Positions 32,297-45,506 are shown, counted from the stretch's first letter. The stretch is 64,000 bases of DNA from Porodaedalea pini (GCA_002794775.1 NBAY01000017.1:248001-312000); one strand, 5' to 3'. Notes: generated by a model not told the origin, from the sequence alone. Numbers and translations: made by a program.

Positions 32297-34400
32297 TAGG
32301 TGATTTGCACTACGTATGTCGTTACGGTCTGGGACACTTTCCCTAACCGCATACCTGGCGGAGTTGAAAAAAATCTGGGACATTCTTGTGTCCCAGATCC
32401 TTACGGAAAGTCACCCATTATTGTATCAGATCAAGCGTGCGACACTCGACCAACTACAGCATGGTGTGTGAAAGTTTGGTAATCTTTGAACTTGAACTTG
32501 AAGCGCTGGCAGTAAACTGGCGCGCTCACATTCAAGTTCACCTCCCAGCACCGGCGCTTTCTCTCTTTTCTTCCTCGGTATCCAAATTAAAAGACATATT
32601 TGATCTACTACGGCTCGGAGACATAGGCTTCTGACTGCATAAATATCTCTCTCTTCTCGGCTTCTCTAGGAATCCTCCGATCAAAATTTACTGGAGATCG
32701 GTCCGGCCGGCCATTCAATGTGTTGTACAGATTCTACAGAAGGAAGCCATGTATATGGCTCGCGATCGGTATATTACGCTGCAAAAAGCATTGCTGGTTC
32801 GACTACTTGGATTGCGCGGGATTAGATGGGAAGGGCGCGATCCCGACGTGAGTGCATAGACAAATTGGGACTGATACTTTCGTTGAGATCTCGAAGAAGA
32901 TCTAGGTGCGGGCATGTCAGAAAGGATATCGGCTAGGAAACTGCGTGAACGGCGCTGAACATTTGCCTCTTCGATTACCGCTGGCCGTGGTCAACTTTAC
33001 TGGGTAACATTCAGGCCGAGAGCAATGAATTCTCATCCGAGTTGGTATGGCTATATCCTAGGAAGAGAATCCCGGCCTGTACGATCCGAGTCCATCTCAT
33101 CCCACACATTGATAGACGGACATACATGCAAACCGTAAGTGCACTTCATTCGATTCATATTCCAAATCCGTCTTATCTCCATTCTTAGCCACTGACGCGG
33201 TAGAAAAGTGCGTTTACTCGGCACTAGTGCGGTGAATTTCGATAAACAGAAACCTCACTGCATCGGACGTGGTACAGCGATATCCCTTAAGTCTAAAGCT
33301 GAAGGCACGGCCTTGTCATATAAGCTTTACAGCGCGGCCGATAATGCAGCGGAGAACTCGAGTCGATTCAGAAGACATTGGATACGCGTTGGGCCAGGCT
33401 ATGTCGACTTCGAGCTCCTAATGTGGACTCGACACTTCTAGCACAGTACCAGTGCTAGTTAGAGCGCGGCGCTGTCGCCGACGACTGAACCCAAATAAAC
33501 ATAGCCTCGTCTCGACCTCGAGCGTGTCTTCTGACTAGGATACGACGCACCTTATGACTTGGAAGCTTGAGACTCTGACTGTGAGATGCCCATTCAAATT
33601 CGGTGCTCGGACTCGGAGGCTATGGACGGCTTGAAGGCGCCGACGCGCACGGTTCTCTGCATGGCAAGAGCTGTACTTTGTTCCTAGCATTGTTTGTGCT
33701 ATTCTTGCTCCTGCTAGAATACTGAGATGCACGGGTGCGGATCGCGGATCCTATAGTGTCTAATCTGTGTTCCGTGTCGAAGATGTCTTCCCTATTTCTG
33801 GAGCTTAAGCTTGGAGAGTGTTCTGTATCTACCGCACCTCATGTTCGTATGGCGTTCGCTTGCATCTGCTTCCGCTTTGCTTCGCCTATTATCGATCTAC
33901 ATAGCTTTCGTTGCTTCCTTTCGGTTGCATTTGGTAACACGTTGCAAGTAGGCTTGTCAACTTGGCCGAACTTCAGATGCAAAAACCTTGGATCTCCAGG
34001 AAACAAAGCCGAGACGGTTCGTCCGTCGTCTCGAAGGAAATACATACGCGCAATTGGCGCGAGAAAGGCGCGATCGACCTTGAGTTTTGTCTCAGGCCAA
34101 TGCCGGTATATGATTGAGACCAGGTGTTCGATCACCGCAAGCTCATAAGCTTCCGCATACGTGCCAATACTCAAATTACTTCCGGTCACGGGCGGCTGGC
34201 TCAGTTATCTCGCCATGACCGAGACCATCCCGGAGTCCAGAGGTGAAGACACGTTCCAAGCACAAACCCAGAGACGTTCCGAAACGAGCAATGCACGACC
34301 ATGATCGGCTGAATGACGTCGGCTGTGTTCCTTGATATCGACTTCACCCGCTTCCTCTTCGCACCACGGAAGGACTGCGGCACTGAGGAATAAGGATTAA

Positions 34401-34963
34401 TTATATTTTCACACCTTCTATTCCCAATCGTTGAAACTTGTACCCAGGAGTGTAGCCATCCCGTACATCCGCCTTCGCACGGATACTGGCTTTCCTGAGC
34501 ACAGCAGTCGTATAACTCCTGCTTATTAGTACACACGGTGATACGGCAGGGTACAAAGGTTGCTTGGACGCTCGCGACGTGTAGTGGGACAACAAGACCC
34601 TGCTTGTCGCTATGAATCATGACCATACTCCGATCGTGCGCGTGCTTAGGCCCACAAGTTCTGCCACACAAATAATTTGCCACTGTTTGGACTCGTGCCC
34701 TGCAGATCGTCCAGGTCCTCGACCACGATGTTGAACATCTCTGGCAGCAAGAAGTTTTAGTCAAGGCAGTGCGACGTCGCAGCTTGGATGCCACAACCGG
34801 TCGTCGGAATGAAGCCTTCCACGGTCGTCGTGTACAGACCACCGGCGAACTTCTTCTCGGGAATGACGGGTACGGCGAGCAGTTCCTCATACACGCAACG
34901 ATATAAGTCGAGAATTTCCCGTACTTCATGATTTGCACCACCACCAGTTTCGCTCACAGCCAC
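34401..34963 (-). pseudogene. prolyl-tRNA synthetase fragment (pseudogene)
   Basis: The minus-strand frames read [35 protein letters not shown] and [10 protein letters not shown]. After a stop or frameshift they continue QNFLLPEMFNIVVED, FVWQNLWA, DKQGLVVPLHVASVQATFVP and ADVRDGYTPGYKFQRLGIEG. This is the order of the catalytic core of eukaryotic-type class II prolyl-tRNA synthetase, including the motif 2 neighbourhood (VWQNxW). Several stops and frame changes interrupt it, and the C-terminal part is missing. It lies at the edge of the repeat block and is not functional. Confidence 0.88.
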
Positions 34964-35469
34964 CCCTGAATCTGTGATCGTCCCTCAGAGAGGCAGTGGC
35001 TGTATGGGCCCAAACAATGCCAAGCAACTACTCGGCCTCCCTATCTGAGGTGCTCGTCGATGGCGCATTGCTGTATTTGAACGAACGTATCCACTGTTGA
35101 ATCTCTTACAGCTGTTTGCAACAGCAACCACGCAGCCGCCTCATCTGAAGGACGCATCGGATGGCGCAGTCTTAGCATGAACGAACGACATGTTCAGAGT
35201 ATTGAAACTTTGGGGCAGTGCTCTGACTTCAAAAACGATAGCACTTTCAGGAAATCGCAAGCGACAATTCAGGGTGCTATAAAATAGTATGGCGAGTTGA
35301 GCGGCGACGTGAGTTGCACGAATTACAAGAATAAAATATTGTCAATAATGTAAATGCGTTAAATAAAGCCATTTATTCCGACAAGCCTGTGGCGCTTAAA
35401 TCCTTCAAACATGAAAAGTTGCAATGAGATTCATTTTCCAGTAAGGATAGAAGAAACGATATACACACC
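34964..35469. other. spacer 3' of the NLR gene
   Basis: No gene is recognised. It probably contains the 3' UTR of the NLR gene; the stretch 35278-35400 is AT-rich. Confidence 0.4.
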
Positions 35470-38400
35470 TTAGATCACTGTGCCCTCTCTTTCCTCCCAG
35501 ACCTTAATCCAGTCGCTTCCAAGACAAAGACTCTGCCAGTCAATTTTAATCGGATGCCAGACTGCATCGCATGGCATGCAAAATAAGCTCATATCACACA
35601 CCCCATGCCGATATTCGTGAGGGACCCATAATAGCAGACCCCCATCCAAGGTTCGGATCCACCCATCAGGTGGAATACTCAAAGGAATAGTTGAAAAGGT
35701 AATTGGTTGAATGTCTGGAGCTTCGGCTGTAGCATTTGTCTCGGGGATCAACACAAAGTGCTTCCTATTAGGATCCCAACGGCTTTCACCCACGCCCCTG
35801 GAGACTCCGGTTCGAGCATCCCAGATCCGAATCGTCGTGTCGCCAGACCCAAAGACGATGCGGCTCCCATCGGGAGAGTATCCGACTGACCAGACCGAGT
35901 CCTTATGTCCTTCAAGTGGCTTGCCAATGGGTGCGCCAGTCTGTGCATCCCAGATCCGAATCGTCGTGTCTTCAGACCCAGAGACGATGCAGCTCCCATC
36001 GGGAGAGTATCCGACTGACCAGACCCGGTCCTTATGTCCCTCAAGTGGTTTGCCAACGGGTGCGCCGGTCTGTGCATCCCAAATCCGAATCGTCTTGTCG
36101 CGAGACCCAGAGACAATGCGGCTCCCATCGGGAGAGTAACCGACTGATGTGACCGAGTCCTTATGTCCTTCACGTGGCTTGCCAACGGGTATGCCGGTCT
36201 GTGCATCCCAAATCCAAATCGTCTTGTCGTCAGACCCAGCAACGATGCGGCTCCCATCGGGAGAGTATCCGACTGACGTGACCAAGCTCTTATGTCCCTC
36301 AAGTGGCTTGCCAACGGGTGCACCGGTCTGAGCATCCCAAATCCGAATCGTCGTGTCGTCAGACCCAGAGACGATGCGTCTCCCATCGAGAGAGTATCTA
36401 ACTGACACGACCGAGTCCTTATGTCCTTCAAGTGGCTTGCCAATGGGTGCGCCGGTCTGTGCATCCCAGATCCGAACCGTCGTGTCGTCAGACCCAGAAA
36501 CGATACGGCTCCCATCAGGAGAGTATCCGACTGACATGACCAAGCTCTTATGTCCCTCAAGTGGCTTGCCGATGGGTGCGCCGGTCTGTGCATCCCAGAT
36601 CCGAACCGTCGTGTCGTCAGACCCAGAGACGATGCGGCCCCCATCAGGAGAGTATCCGACTGACCTGATCCAGTCCTTATGTCCTTCAAGTGGCTTGCCA
36701 ACGGGCGCGCCGGTCTGTGCATCCCAAATCCAAATCGTCTTGTCGTCAGACCCAGAGACGATACGGCTCCCATCGGGCGAGTATCCGACTGAAAGAACCA
36801 GGTCCTTATGTCCTTCAAGTGGCTTGCCAACGGGTGCGCCGGTCTGTGCATCCCAGATCCGAACCGTCGTGTCGTCAGACCCAGAGACAATGCGCCCCCC
36901 ATCGGGAGAGTATCCGACTGACCTTACCCAGCCCTTATGTCCCTCAAGTGGCTTGCCGATGGGTGCGCCGGTCTGTGCATCCCAAATCCGAATCGTCTTG
37001 TCGTAAGACCCAGAGGTGATGCGGCTCCCATTGGGAGAGTATCTGACTGACCAGACCGAGTCCTTATGTCCCTCAAGTGGCTTGCCAACGGGTGCGCCGG
37101 TCTGTGCATCCCAAATCCGAATCGTCTTGTCGTGAGACCCAGAGACAATGCGACTCCCATCGGGAGAGTATCCGACTGACGTGACCGTGCTCTTATGTCC
37201 CTCAAGTGGCTTGCCAATGGGTGCGCCGGTCTGAGCATCCCAAATCCGAATTGTCTTGTCGTCAGACCCAGAGACGATGCGGCTCCCATCGGGAGAGTAT
37301 CCGACTGACATGACCCAGTCTTTATGTCCCTCAAGTGGCTTGCCAACGGGTACGCCGGTCTGTGCATCCCAAACCCGAATCGTCTTGTCGGAAGACCCAG
37401 AGACAATGCGGCTACCATCGGGAGAGTATACAACTGACACGACCAAGTGCTTATGTCCCTCAAGTGGCTTGCCAAAGGGTGTGCCGGTCTGAGTATCCCA
37501 GATTCGAACCACACCGTCGATGGATCCAGAGATGAACCGGCGTCCATCTGGGGAGAATGCAACGCACCACACAATGGTGTCCAATTTCAAAATCTGGAGG
37601 TGAGGAGAATAATGCATATCTCGTCCTTTCAGTATTGCCTCAGACCGAATGAATTTGCAACAATGTTTCTTTGAAATTATTGACTCCGATGGTGCCCAGA
37701 GCAACGCTGATTGGTAGATATGTGGTGTGCTAAAAGACATCAGCGTCTGAAAGAGTGTGACAAAGCGGCAGAGGTCGGAGGCTGCATCTCGGACTTCCGT
37801 ATCTTTTAGAAACACCTTGATGTGCAAAAAGTCAATTAACATTCTGTTAGAGTGAGAAAAGGGGGCAAACCTTGAAATGCGTTAGTAGCTGCAGAAGTGT
37901 CGGGCTCGCCGCACTGAGCTTGCCCATGAGACTTATACATTCAAGCCAGTACAGTTTACGAACTCGATTCTCTAATTCCGACAGTGAAATACGGACAGGA
38001 AGTTCTTCGAGCCGGCTTAGGAAAGCATGGAGCGCCTCGATAGGAAGTTGCATATTCCTAGAAGTCACGAATATGAGGCCGACGGTTAGTCTGACCACAT
38101 GTTTTTCGTCGGACGAGACTGCTGTTGCTGAATTCAGCACTCGCAAGTATAACGCATCGAGTTCTTCCTCTGCATTAGATGCAGACTCTGAGGAGAGTAT
38201 TTCGTCAATAGCCTTGAGTCTATCAAATGGCTGAACACGAGCATGTTTCAGAACGGTGGCGATCCAGATGAACAAGCCATCGGCTCTTTCCGCAAGATGC
38301 TCGACCTTGGCATCAGGAACTTCGAACTGGAGTGTCGAAAGAGACCCCTCCGGCGAAAATTCAAATCGAATGTAGGATATAATGTCGTCATGAGCGTTCT

Positions 38401-40301
38401 CGGCGAAGAGGTCGTGTTCCATTACAAGCTTCCCGGCCTTGGAAAATCCCTTGCGAATCTCTGGAGTCGGCCGGCTCGTGATAATAACTCGGAGCCATGC
38501 CGCAAGTTCGACCATACGTGCGAGATACGATGCGATGAATTCGCTGTCATCGCACTCATCCAATGCATCGACAACCAAGATGATTGGCACTGGAACATCA
38601 TCTTGAGATACTCGTTGAAGAGGGTATTCAATGAGGTCGTAGAACTGCATGGAGAGAGGTTTCCTCAAGATATTAGGATCTTTCTTGAGTCTCGATAAAA
38701 GAAGTTGTCTGAAGGGCTCGCACGCCTTGGCCAGCAAAAATGCTTGTGTGCGAACGAAGCGCTCCGAACGTTTACGCTCGAGGACGTCCCTTTTGCAGAA
38801 AAACGCCCCGGATAGAACGTCTAGGTCATCTAAAGAGTTTGCTATAGACGCTGCCACTGAGCTCTTGCCAGAGCCGGCGACACCGTACAGCCAATAAAGC
38901 CGTGAGGGCATATCCTTCGAAACAGCCCACGTCTTCATGTTCTGTATAACGGAAGTTCTCGTTCCCGAGAGGCAGCAGTGTTTCTTGTCATAACTGATGT
39001 CTTCGGGAGGCTCCAAGAGCTTAAGTGCCTCCTTCTCGTCGTCGGGAAGTGACCGGCACCCTGTTTTACATTAGAAAGATTAGGTCTTTGAGGTTAATTT
39101 GCACTTACGAAGAGTAGTAAGAATCGCTTTGATTTCCGTTAAGTGTGCCGCTGAGACGACGATGACAGCCAGGCTTATATTGTCCTTCAATCGCTGTACA
39201 TCGTACTTTAGCTTCACGGCCGCATCCTTTTTAGGTGAATTCCATATAACCTCTGCACGCCAAACAAGCCGGACAGTTTCAGTATGATTAGGCATAAGAG
39301 GAGCAATTTCTCACTTGTCTTGGATTTGGAATAGCAGTCGATCAAGTCCTGCGATGTCTTTCTGACAAGGTTAACGAATTGCCTTAGTTGGTGCTGAATT
39401 TGGGTTTCTTGCAAACGCTCCAAGGCCTGTTCAATAGTAGGCAGTATGGAATCCATGTCGTGTATGACATCCGCGAACTCCTGATGAGACTTTGAAATAT
39501 CTTGAACTTTCTGTAGTGCGAGACTCAGTCTATTTCTCGTTTTTACTAAATCATGGAAAGCCCACCTCGAATAAAAAAGAGACGACGGCGGCAGCAACCT
39601 TTGTCGCTGTATGTAGCTGATTTGACATTTAACTTAGATCTTTTCAGCAGAGAACATAACCGCCGGAGACTCACATCAGCGAGAGCGGTTCCAGCTTGGA
39701 CCACAAAATCAAACCGACGAACGTACATATCGAGCATATCTATCATATCTTTCTTCGATTCAAGAGCCTTGATGGCCTCAGCGATACGAATGCGAGCAAC
39801 CTCTGACGACTAATGCAACGCATCTTCAGATCTCGTTCACATTTCCAAGTTAAATGATGCTCACGGTCTCGTACGCTCCAAACATCAGTTCAATGCTGAG
39901 ACCATTTTCTTGGGTCAAAAATCTGTCAGTATGTTTCTCAGAATAAGAAAGTAGTAATCATACCGTTCCGTCGGACTCGTCCACCATCTCTGAATTCATC
40001 GGTATTGAAGTCGAGTTTGAACTCGACGAACGATCCAGATTTTTGAAGTCTTCCCGTCCTGTGCACTTCAAGGATAGCCACGGTAGACAGGTCAACATAA
40101 CTGTTGCCAAGGATTAATACCGTGAGGTTGTAACTGTAGAATCTGGCTACGAACATGTTGCATTCCCATTTCGCAGCAATTGACTTCTCGGATGCATCGA
40201 GCTCCTGAACGAGTCCGGATTCGTGCTTGAACACGAGCTTGAACTTGGACGCGCGGAGGATGTTCGAGTCATTGATCTCGATAGTCTTCAAGTGAAGACA
40301 A
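35470..40301 (-). CDS. NACHT-WD40 NLR (STAND) protein
   Basis: This is a fungal NOD-like receptor, a family known for non-self recognition and heterokaryon incompatibility. Phase-consistent exons are 40301-39964, 39908-39865, 39809-39675, 39606-39315, 39252-39109, 39060-37871 and 37815-35470. Together they give about 1,496 aa plus an unresolved first exon. The N-terminus is a C2-like region (LKTIEINDSN..., low confidence) followed by a helical region (MIDMLDMYVRRFDFVVQAG, then RNRLSLALQKVQDIS). NACHT has Walker A GVAGSGKSS (about 38884-38858), Walker B ILVVDALDECDD and ITSRP. The C-terminal propeller has 14 WD repeats of 43 aa with consensus YSPDGSRIVSGSDDKTIRIW. The long open frames on the opposite strand of the WD region are shadows of the repeat. 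No partner or effector gene is adjacent. Confidence 0.9.
35803..37584 (-). repeat. 129-bp tandem repeat encoding 14 WD40 units
   Basis: There are fourteen 43-codon units. The first and last are the most diverged and the inner ones are nearly identical. Differences cluster at the first four residues after GHK (DWVM, STVT, DSVW, GWVR, DLVL, SLVM and others) and at the residue after SGS (D, H, Y, R, E). Confidence 0.93.
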
Positions 40302-42084
40302 CTGTGAAATCAAAGATTGGTGTACCATTCAGGAGAAACGAGCGGAAAAGCGACCGACCGGTCCTCGAGTTGACCACTGGGCAAGAGGGCCGACGAGGAC
40401 GACGAGGCACGCTGTGCTGTTGCAGCGTGTCCATTCTATTCTTGTCTGCGGGTCTAGAGCGGCCATATACGAGCGTCAGTCGCTCTATTCAGTCGTGCGC
40501 TTTCTCGACTTCCTTGTGGTCCTTCAGCATAAACGGCGACCAACGTGATAATTAGCACGACCTGGCTGCACGTGTTCACTCGCTCACTCTCAATCTCGAG
40601 TTCGTTACATCTAATGACCTTAGAAATGCTCTTCTTGATGTCGCCGTGACATGCATCTGGAAAAAATGCTCTCAACTCAAGGGATGCCGAAATTGCAGCC
40701 ATGGTTCGGAACATGACACATCACCGGGTGCATCGTCCAGCCTGCACAAGGACAAGACTTTGCAGACGAATGCGAACCTGATGCCCTCAGGGTTGACACG
40801 ACGCTCTTCGACGATGGTGTTACAGTGGCGAGCGGTCTCTGTATATTCATGCACATTCCGAATCTGCCACCTCCGTGATGAAGTACATCCACTGGATTCT
40901 CATCATTGACCTACGAACTGATTTCGTTCATGCCCAGAATTTCATTTCAACTGTGTGCCCCGGGTTCGCTGTGTAGATTACCAAAAATGATGCACTAAAT
41001 CTGCATTATCGCCAATCCCAGCTGACCAGACTCCACGATGAGTACCTTTCGCTCTACGACATTATCCACGGCGCTATGTGCGTGCCTCCTCGATGTCGTC
41101 GCCTGAGAACGTGCATGTGATGTGGGCCGCGTCCGTCTTCCTTGTCATGCATCAACAGTACGTTCAGCAAGTGGATGCTCAACCGACACTTCATACACTC
41201 CCGCCGCCACTGTCAGAAGCAGAGGACCTCTTCGGATCTCCGGAAATGGGACCTCGTCTTGCTTGCTTGCACGAACACATAGGGCAGGGACGAGTCGCTA
41301 GCAGCTCATTTTGCTTATATCAGGAGGGGAGGGCAAAGCAATGAGCGATCTGGACTCACCACGACGAGATCAATGAGATCTTGAGTCGGACTCAGGGTGC
41401 TGAGACTCGGAGGCGATGTGACCTTCGATTATGGACCGGAAGACAATAGGGGTAGGAAACGAATATGGCGTGGACGTTTGTCGGCTGACAGCCAAGCTCG
41501 ATCTGATTGACTTGCAAGACAAGGAATCGGGCGTGAAATAATCTATCTTTCTGTATATAGCATAGAGGCACTCGGGAAAAAAACTATCGCTACAACAATA
41601 GTACGAACAACACATGCGTATCACTATCAATGTTCAGAAACATCTTGTCGCGGAACTCTACATGTTCTCATGGCCATCGAGTTCAACTGCGTTCTCATCG
41701 ACCTCTACCTCCCAATCTTTTTCTTCTTCGTCCTCTTCCACTACACTCAGAAGAACTGACATCCCAGACTGCCAGACACGAGGGATATCATCCAGAGCCA
41801 CTTTCCCCACCTTGTGCGAGTCTTCGCGGGTGCAGTGCTCGATCTGAATAATGTGAACTGGATTTTAGCCTGCGTTTCGGGGCAGATGCAAAGGAAACAG
41901 ACGCACAAACTTTTACCAGACCATTTCGACATCCTCATCGCATGCATGACAGACGAATGTCAATTCCTTCATTTGTTCCTTTTCAGGCGCAGAAATATTC
42001 TATCCAAGGTGAGCGAGCACACTCTCCGCGACACGCACCGCACGCGCCGACAACCCATACATATTATCATCCCAGACAACGTCG
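40302..42084. other. unresolved region upstream of the NLR
   Basis: This should hold the first exon and promoter of the NLR gene. An ATG at 40434 does not splice in phase with exon 40301, so I do not choose it. Minus frames at 40854-40717 (MHEYTETARHCNTIVEE...) and 40714-40454 look like possible exons but match no family I know. Plus frames at 41078-41344 and 41814-42224 are also unrecognised. Confidence 0.35.
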
Positions 42085-45000
42085 TTGCATTCCCAGTTGT
42101 CGCGAATGATCTCCTTTCGTCAGACCCAAGACTGAGAGAATATATTTCATCTCCGAGTCGCTGCTCATCGTGTCTGCATCCACTTTGCTGGAAAGTGAGC
42201 ATTTACCTTCACCTTTTCTTCTAAGAAAGTGCAGCTGAGCCCCTGATGGGTCAGCTCCAAAAAAAAATCTTTTTTTTTTGTCGACGTGGATATTGCGGAC
42301 ATTAATATTGCACTGTTTGCAGAGTTCAGCTCTGCAACAACGACTTTATTAATCTCCGGATGAAGGGGTTGCACCAGTTGTCTCGCCGAAGCCATCCGGA
42401 GCTCGCAAGTGAAAATGCTTCGCAGACTCGGTCCTGAGACGAAAATAGTGCGCAACGAGAATCAAAGACCTGTGGACACAATTTGCGCCTCCTCCGTGTC
42501 CAGGGTGCCTGCCAAGATCGATCAGGAGAACTAAGTTATAAATATTTGACTTGTGCCTCGGTAAATAGGTGCCTACGCGTCCGTTGAGTATTCCAGATTC
42601 TCGCAGCTTCGCGTGGTGTCGGCGTGTTTCTCTTTTCTTCTTCTCTGTCGTCATCTTCCTTGAAAGACTACGTCGGCGGAGAAAGTCGTATCAGATCAAG
42701 CACGCGCCGCTTGACTTACATGTAAAAATGAGATCGTGGCTGCTTTCAATTTCATCTTCGATATCCGCGTGTATTTCGCTAAGTGACTTGAGGCATCTAC
42801 GGCGGTCCTTTCTCCGTCTCAGGAATCGTACGACTACCTTGAACGACAGCTCGACTGAACTGCATCCGTGCTTGGAGACGTAAATCCTGGGAGAACATTT
42901 TTAACATGCGGCTGACTGCATAAATCCACCGCTGATACCTCGCTCTTCGAAGTTCGTAGGCTTTGCCACGATTCGCCCGACCTCTGGAGATCGGTCCGAC
43001 CGGTCACTTCTTTATCGCCACAAAGAGAAAAGAAGCTCGGATGTAATTCTCGACCACGGCCCAAGGGGACTAGATAAATGAACACAAAACCAAAATAGGA
43101 CACGGTTATCGGACAGGACGGACGTCCGGGTTCGCGTTCTCGCCGTCCGCACACAGACACGCGTGCGGCCCGCTCTTGCTGCGTTTACGTGCGAGCGAGG
43201 CACAAGGCAGATGGATCCGATAGGCACGGCAGGAAAATCCGGGGTTTTCCGTGAGGGAGGAGCATATCACAGAGTGTTTAGTGGGGCTCATATAATTTCG
43301 GCCGGAAAAGCCTTACATGGATTGTAAATTCTCAATCAATCAAAATGTGCAGAAATTATGCTTTATGTATCTAAAATTGATGGCCATCAAGAAAAGTATT
43401 TCTGAACTCAGTGTCTACAATCTACTTTGCAAAGGATAAGATAATTCTGGGATTCTGAATCTCCATTGTCCATAAATAAAGAGAATGGTGGTTATTAGAT
43501 TTAGAATCTGTAAAGTCTTGGACACAAAGGAAAGAGGCTCATTGGATTTAAAATCCACATAGACTCCTTGCATGAATGGAAGATCTCTCTTAGATTTGGG
43601 ATCTATGCTGAGTTGATTATATGCTAATCATGTGATCCATAGATCCCAAATCTGAGAGAGATCTTCCATTCATGCAAGGAGTCTATGTGGATTTTAAATC
43701 CAATGAGCCTCTTTCCTTTGTGTCCAAGACTTTACAGATTCTAAATCTAATAACCACCATTCTCTTTATTTATGGACAATGGAGATTCAGAATCCCAGAA
43801 TTATCTTATCCTTTGGCAAAGTAGATTGTAGACACTGAGTTCAGAAATACTTTTCTTGATGGCCATCAATTTTAGATACATAAAGCATAATTTCTGCACA
43901 TTTTGATTGATTGAGAATTTACAATCCATGTAAGGCTTTTCCGGCCGAAATTATATGAGCCCCACTAAACACTCTGTGATATGCTCCTCCCTCACGGAAA
44001 ACCCCGGATTTTCCTGCCGTGAGGCGTGCTCGGTCTGGGTGACTCATTATCTTGAAAGAAGTCGAAGCATGGATAAAGACGAGATGGATGAGTGGGATCC
44101 TGGGATCGCGCTGCTCCCGGATGGAACGAAACCCGAGTTGGGTTTCTCTTGAGTCTGACGGCGTGGGTATTGCTGCAACGAGCCGCTGCACGATCGTCGT
44201 ATGTCCGCAGAACCCGCAGAGTCCTGATTTCTCAAGCGGAGCCCGCTACTTGCAGCTTTGCTGGTCGTATTTCATTGGCTGACAGCTGAGTCGGTTGCTG
44301 TGTCTGTTTTTTCCTGCAGTTCTTGATCAGCGAGGGCATGGAGATTATCCTTCCGTTGCATGTACACGACCCTAGATTGCGCCTTTCCGCCCGTCATTCA
44401 CCATCTGGAGCTCGAGGCTCCCAGATTCCACTCACATTTGCATCGATGGTCGATAGTCGATGTCGTTCATCTGACATCGCCATTATTAGTGAACTTTGCT
44501 ACTGTACTCAGGAATGTCAAGGTAAGTCACCCACGTTGTATTGACGCATGCCAACGGCTGAACAAAGAAACGTACGGATGAACACAGCGTATGATAATGA
44601 ACGGAGAGGTTGACGGAATGTATTTCCGTCTTCACGCGCCTGATTAGAAAATAAGCTTCAACCAGTTGGCGTGCCGTAAAGGGGAGTATCCGGGGTCTCT
44701 CTCATCATTTTTTATTATTTTTATTATTATTTTATCTTTTTTTATTCATCTCGACCCGATGTTCGGCCACGCATTATCCATTTGGTCTCCCTGACTTTGC
44801 ATTTTCAGCTGATTTTGTCTGTCAGCTTTCGGACGACAAACCCGAAGGATCAGCTTTCTGTGCTCAGCGTTGTACCACTCTTTCTACGCAACCGTCGCCT
44901 ACATACAGCCAACGAGTTCTACCGACTTTAGAGACGGATTTGTTTCTCAATTTTGGCGCCGGTTGACTATCTTTCAACGCACGGACAATGCGGTAGCAAG

Positions 45001-45506
45001 CCTTGTCTTTGTTTGGCTAGGAGCGGCTGTAGCATACTCACCAAATCGATTGCAAGTTTTGGTGAGGGTTGCAGTTGCAGTTCTGCTTTGAATATGCCGG
45101 TAAAAAATTGTTTGAGTCGCTTCCGAGACTCAATTAAAGCCTCTTGAGGACCTCTAAACTCTTGCAAATCTCCCGATGTATGGTGCTCATCTCATATTAT
45201 AAATCAAAATCTGCTGGTGCAGGACGATTTCTAGAAGATCTACATCTGGGAAGCTTTGGAGTTATCCTCCTTCTATGTTGACGACTGCCAGTATTAGTGC
45301 CAATATTAATGCTATAACGCCGCCAACTTCAATGGACCAGCGACTCATATGAGTCTTACAGCTTCTGCGTCGCTCCGGCCCGTTCCTTATCTTCTAGCGC
45401 TCGTCATGTGAACCGCAATGCACTCGAGATCTGAGCACTGAGCAGGTTTCTCGACGTGCTCGCGCCTTCTCCTATGACTACCACAGTCGAAGGCTTACAA
45501 TAAGTG
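42085..45506 (+). repeat. block P, copy gamma, upstream of the intact dehydratase
   Basis: This is paralogous to 12440-14852 over its length, apart from element N (43225-44021). It runs directly into the dehydratase start codon, so the end of P probably includes that gene's natural 5' flank. Position 45479-45480 (TA in GACTACCACAG) is an empty-site equivalent of the MITE T2 insertion. Confidence 0.8.
43225..44021. mobile_element. long fold-back TIR element N
   Basis: This 797-bp element is almost entirely two inverted arms of about 385 bp around a roughly 30-bp loop near 43605-43635. The ends are CACGGCAGGAAAATCC and its inverse. The flanking duplication is AGG (43222-43224, 44022-44024), and the paralogous P copy at 13584-13586 has a single AGG. 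It has no ORF. The superfamily is uncertain; a CAC start with a 3-bp duplication resembles CACTA-type elements. Confidence 0.88.

Larger units (their letters stand above)
18659..32416. mobile_element. TIR element X2, host of A and M3
   Basis: The TIRs are GGGTGACTTTCCGTAAGG and the inverse ending GGAAAGTCACCC, related to those of X1. The flanking duplication is ATT (18656-18658, 32417-32419), so X1 and X2 abut, sharing one ATT. After removing gypsy A (with its duplication) and M3, only about 400 bp of X2 remain and no ORF is seen. It is therefore a non-autonomous element. Confidence 0.75.
14986..34335 (+). repeat. block Q, copy beta, split by nested insertions
   Basis: Q homology runs 14986-16439, resumes at 17293-17419 and again from 32420 to about 34335. 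The gaps are filled by M1, M2, X1 and X2 (with A, B and M3 inside X2). Joining the flanks restores colinearity with the copies at 8150-8350 and 61095-61290. This shows one ancestral Q copy rather than several. No protein domain is recognised. Confidence 0.8.

Noticed and set aside
35748..37574. Long open frames on other frames and the opposite strand of the WD40 region (up to 384 codons)
   Set aside because: They are by-products of a 129-bp coding repeat whose length is a multiple of three; their translations are repetitive and match no family.
35803..37584. CRISPR-like regular repeats
   Set aside because: The units are contiguous, 129 bp, protein-coding, and lack spacers.
40432..40434. ATG at 40434 as the NLR start codon
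   Set aside because: No GT donor downstream of it gives the phase needed to join the exon beginning at 40301.
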